From JAWKSY01 sp041402125 (GTDB taxonomy: Bacteria > Planctomycetota > GCA-002687715 > DRQF01), in NCBI GenBank assembly GCA_041402125.1, contig JAWKSY010000003.1, positions 327,657 through 391,656 on the forward strand: DNA of 64,000 bases. The letters run 5' to 3'. Position 1 is the stretch's first letter. Each line of letters starts with the position of its first letter. The notes under the pieces were generated by a model. The model was not told where the DNA came from. It was given only the letters and a program-made list of their open reading frames with translations, and ran no database searches. Positions 61,946-64,000 of this stretch are shown in pieces. The position numbers and the translations under genes were made by a program.

Positions 61946-63583
61946 ATGGAACGAGAGAAACTCGAAGTCGACGTGCTGTTCGTCGGGGCCGGCCCCGCGA
62001 ACCTGGCGGCCGCCTGGAAACTCGCGAAGATGCTCCAGGAGCAGGGTCGCGAGGCCGAGATCGCGGTCATCGAGAAGGCCCAGACCGTCGGGGATCACAT
62101 CCTCTCCGGCGCGATCATGGATCCCCGGGCGATCGCCGAGCTCCTCGGGCCCGACTGGGCCCGCGAGTGCCCGGTCGACGCCGAGGTGACGACCGAGAAG
62201 GTCTTCCAGCTCAGCGAGACCGGCGCCACGAAGTTCCCCTTCGTCCCCGGCCCCCTCAAGAACCACGGCAACTACGTCGTGAGTCTCTCGAAGGTCGTGG
62301 CCTGGATGAAGGAGAAGGTCGAGGAGCTCGGCGTGATGATCGCCGAGGCCTTCCCCGGGAACGAGATCCTCTACGAGGGCGACCGCGTCGTCGGCGTGCG
62401 CACGGTCGACATGGGGGTCGACCGGGAGGGCAACCCCACCGGGGCCTTCATGCCGGGCACCGACATCATGGCCCGCGTCACCGTCTTCGGAGAGGGCTCG
62501 CGGGGCTCCTTGACCAAGTCCCTCGTCGAGAAGCTCGGCCTGCAGGGTCAGAACCCCCAGGTCTACGGCACGGGCATCAAGGAGATCTGGGACGTCCCCG
62601 CCGGCCGCATCGGCGCCGGCGAGGTCTGGCACACGGCCGGCTGGCCCCTGAAGTCCCGCCACTACGGCGGCTCCTGGGTCTACGGCATGTCCGACACCCG
62701 GGTCTCGATCGGTTTCGTGTCGGCCCTCGACGGCGGCAATCCCGACTTCGATCCGCACGCCACCATGCAGCGCTGGAAGACCCACCCCCTGCTCCGCGGT
62801 CTCCTCGAGGGCGGCACCCTCGTCAAGGCGGGCGCGAAGACGGTGCCCGAGGGCGGGTTCTTCTCGCGCCCGCGATCGCACGGTGACGGTTTCCTCATCC
62901 TCGGCGACAGCGGCAGCCTCCTGAACATCGCGCGCCTGAAGGGCATCCACACCGCGATGAAGTCGGGACTCCTCGCCGCCGAGGCGATCGCCGACGCGCT
63001 CGCGGCGGATGACGTCTCCGCCGCCGGACTCGAGGGTTACGAGAAGCGGTTCCGCGAGTCCTGGCTCCACGACGAGCTCTACGGCACGCGGAACTACCGC
63101 GCCCACTTCCACGGCCGCGGCCTGATGCTGGGCGGCTTCGTCTCGAACCTCGCGATGATGTTGGGCGGCAAGATCTTCGGCGACCGCCTGCCCCTCGAGA
63201 CCGACGCGAAGGCCATGCGCCGCCGCGGCGAGCTCCCGGCCGAGCCCGCCTTCAAGCCGGACGGCACGCTGACCTTCGACAAGGCGACCGCCGTCTACAA
63301 CGCGGGGGCGATCCACGAGGAGAACCAGCCGAGCCATCTCGTCATCGCCGACACCGACGTCTGCGCGACGCGGTGCGCCGAGGAGTACGGCAACCCCTGC
63401 GAGAAGTTCTGCCCCGCCGCGGTCTACGAGATGGTCGACGTGGCCGACTCGGACCGGAAGCGGATGCAGATCAACTTCTCGAACTGCGTCCACTGCAAGA
63501 CCTGCGACATCGCGGATCCCTACGGGATCATCACCTGGACCGTCCCCTCCGACGCCGGCGGGCCGAAGTACTCCGGACTGTGA
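61946..63583 (+). CDS. Electron transfer flavoprotein:ubiquinone oxidoreductase
   Basis: A 545-residue inner-membrane-associated flavoprotein that passes electrons from ETF (beta-oxidation, amino-acid catabolism) to the quinone pool. FAD site VDVLFVGAGPANLAAAWKLA at 8-27, IEKAQTVGDHILSGAIMDPR, HTAGWPLKSRHYGGSWVYGM, GDSGSLLNIARLKGIHTAMK (quinone/FAD region), and the C-terminal [4Fe-4S] module: NPCEKFCPAAVYEM and FSNCVHCKTCDIADPYGIIT with the four cluster cysteines. Length and motif order match ETF-QO (FixCX-like). ETF subunits are not nearby. Followed by tatD 7 bases later, possibly one operon. Confidence 0.95.
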   Translation: MEREKLEVDVLFVGAGPANLAAAWKLAKMLQEQGREAEIAVIEKAQTVGDHILSGAIMDPRAIAELLGPDWARECPVDAEVTTEKVFQLSETGATKFPFVPGPLKNHGNYVVSLSKVVAWMKEKVEELGVMIAEAFPGNEILYEGDRVVGVRTVDMGVDREGNPTGAFMPGTDIMARVTVFGEGSRGSLTKSLVEKLGLQGQNPQVYGTGIKEIWDVPAGRIGAGEVWHTAGWPLKSRHYGGSWVYGMSDTRVSIGFVSALDGGNPDFDPHATMQRWKTHPLLRGLLEGGTLVKAGAKTVPEGGFFSRPRSHGDGFLILGDSGSLLNIARLKGIHTAMKSGLLAAEAIADALAADDVSAAGLEGYEKRFRESWLHDELYGTRNYRAHFHGRGLMLGGFVSNLAMMLGGKIFGDRLPLETDAKAMRRRGELPAEPAFKPDGTLTFDKATAVYNAGAIHEENQPSHLVIADTDVCATRCAEEYGNPCEKFCPAAVYEMVDVADSDRKRMQINFSNCVHCKTCDIADPYGIITWTVPSDAGGPKYSGL

Positions 63584-63590
63584 CGGCGCG

Positions 63591-64000
63591 ATGATCGACT
63601 CGCACGCGCACCTCTACTTCGATCGGTTCGACGAGGATCGCGAGGAGGTCTTCGCGCGCGCCCGCGCGGCCGGCGTCGACGCGTTCGTGGTGATCGGGAT
63701 CGACCGGGCCTCGAGCGAGGCGGCCGGGGCGCTGGCGCGCGAGCGTCCCGACGTGCGCGCGACCGCGGGGATCCACCCGTGCGACGTGAAGAAGGCGGAG
63801 CCGGGGGACCAGGAGCGGATCGAGGCCCTCCTCCGCTCCGGCGCCTACTGCGGCGTCGGCGAGACGGGACTCGACTACTACTGGGACGCGAGCGACGCGG
63901 ACGACCAGAAGGAGATGCTGCACTGGCATCTCGACCTCGCCCTCGAGCTCGACCTTCCGGCCGTCCTCCACTGCCGTGACGCCTGGCCCGATCTTCTGCG
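63591..64000 (+). CDS. TatD-family metal-dependent hydrolase, 5' part
   Basis: The first 136 residues: MIDSHAHLYFDRFDEDREEV (family: xDxHxHL with two metal-binding His), GIHPCDVKKAEP, CGVGETGLDYYWDAS (family: xGEIGLDYY with the bridging Glu), QKEMLHWHLDLALELDLP and VLHCRDAWPDLL (family His). It runs off the right edge. TatD proteins are 3'-5' exonucleases/DNases. The ATG is 7 bases after the ETF-QO stop. Confidence 0.92.
   Translation, partial: MIDSHAHLYFDRFDEDREEVFARARAAGVDAFVVIGIDRASSEAAGALARERPDVRATAGIHPCDVKKAEPGDQERIEALLRSGAYCGVGETGLDYYWDASDADDQKEMLHWHLDLALELDLPAVLHCRDAWPDLL

Overview
The window is a GC-rich (roughly 70% G+C), densely coded bacterial chromosome segment of about 50 genes. 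Gene content suggests a Gram-negative-like heterotroph, most plausibly Planctomycetota or a neighbouring uncultured lineage. The pointers are several Hanks-type kinases (one double kinase with a C-terminal sulfatase-modifying-factor-like domain), ASPIC/UnbV and HEAT secreted proteins, large secreted beta-rich proteins, a fused LeuD/LeuC-type aconitase, type-B succinate dehydrogenase and an outer-membrane porin. The phylum call is inference from content only; there is no rRNA in the window.

Layout. 1-833: start of a membrane-anchored protein leaving the left edge. 990-5570 (+): folC, moxR, tsaE, tsaB, tsaD packed head to tail (t6A tRNA modification), convergent with glgA. 7224-10388 (+): ASPIC/UnbV lipoprotein plus GroES-like protein, then FabZ-like dehydratase plus 2Fe-2S ferredoxin. 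10399-14600 (-): queC, a lipoprotein, DUF309, a leucine-dehydrogenase-like protein and a zinc alcohol dehydrogenase. 14732-19157: orphan parA, a TPR protein and lysS. 19242-24282 (-): a very large two-headed glycosyltransferase with an acidic linker, and an FHA-pseudokinase membrane protein. 24467-26874: a HEAT-type secreted protein (frameshifted), DUF2203 and a DinB-like protein. 27015-30410 (-): sdhCAB. 30796-37440: radical SAM/SPASM protein, aconitase-family enzyme, PH-like membrane protein, two tandem kinases and a ferredoxin. 37555-43365: secreted protein, degenerate amidohydrolase, membrane protein and a broken GH99-like gene. 43402-43894: a striking array of long palindromes. 43985-49946: a 1285-residue repetitive surface fibre divergent from an outer-membrane barrel. 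50072-58248: MtfA-like peptidase, the double kinase and a hypothetical protein. 58375-64000: secreted PPC-like protein, Na+/Ca2+ exchanger, tRNA-Cys, ETF:quinone oxidoreductase and the start of a TatD nuclease.

How the genes fit together. SdhCAB, the aconitase-family enzyme and ETF-QO feed an aerobic quinone pool. tsaBDE, queC, lysS and tRNA-Cys serve translation. The kinases and FHA protein form a Ser/Thr signalling set, while the fibre, porin and secreted repeat proteins belong to the envelope.

Quality caveat. At least four genes (HEAT protein, sdhA, double kinase, GH99-like) are interrupted by single-base frameshifts at short G/C runs although both sides remain conserved. In sdhA, which is normally needed for respiration, this looks much more like assembly error than decay, so the other breaks should be judged in that light. 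Convergent gene pairs are often separated by strong hairpins; no CRISPR array, insertion sequence with a transposase, or prophage was seen.
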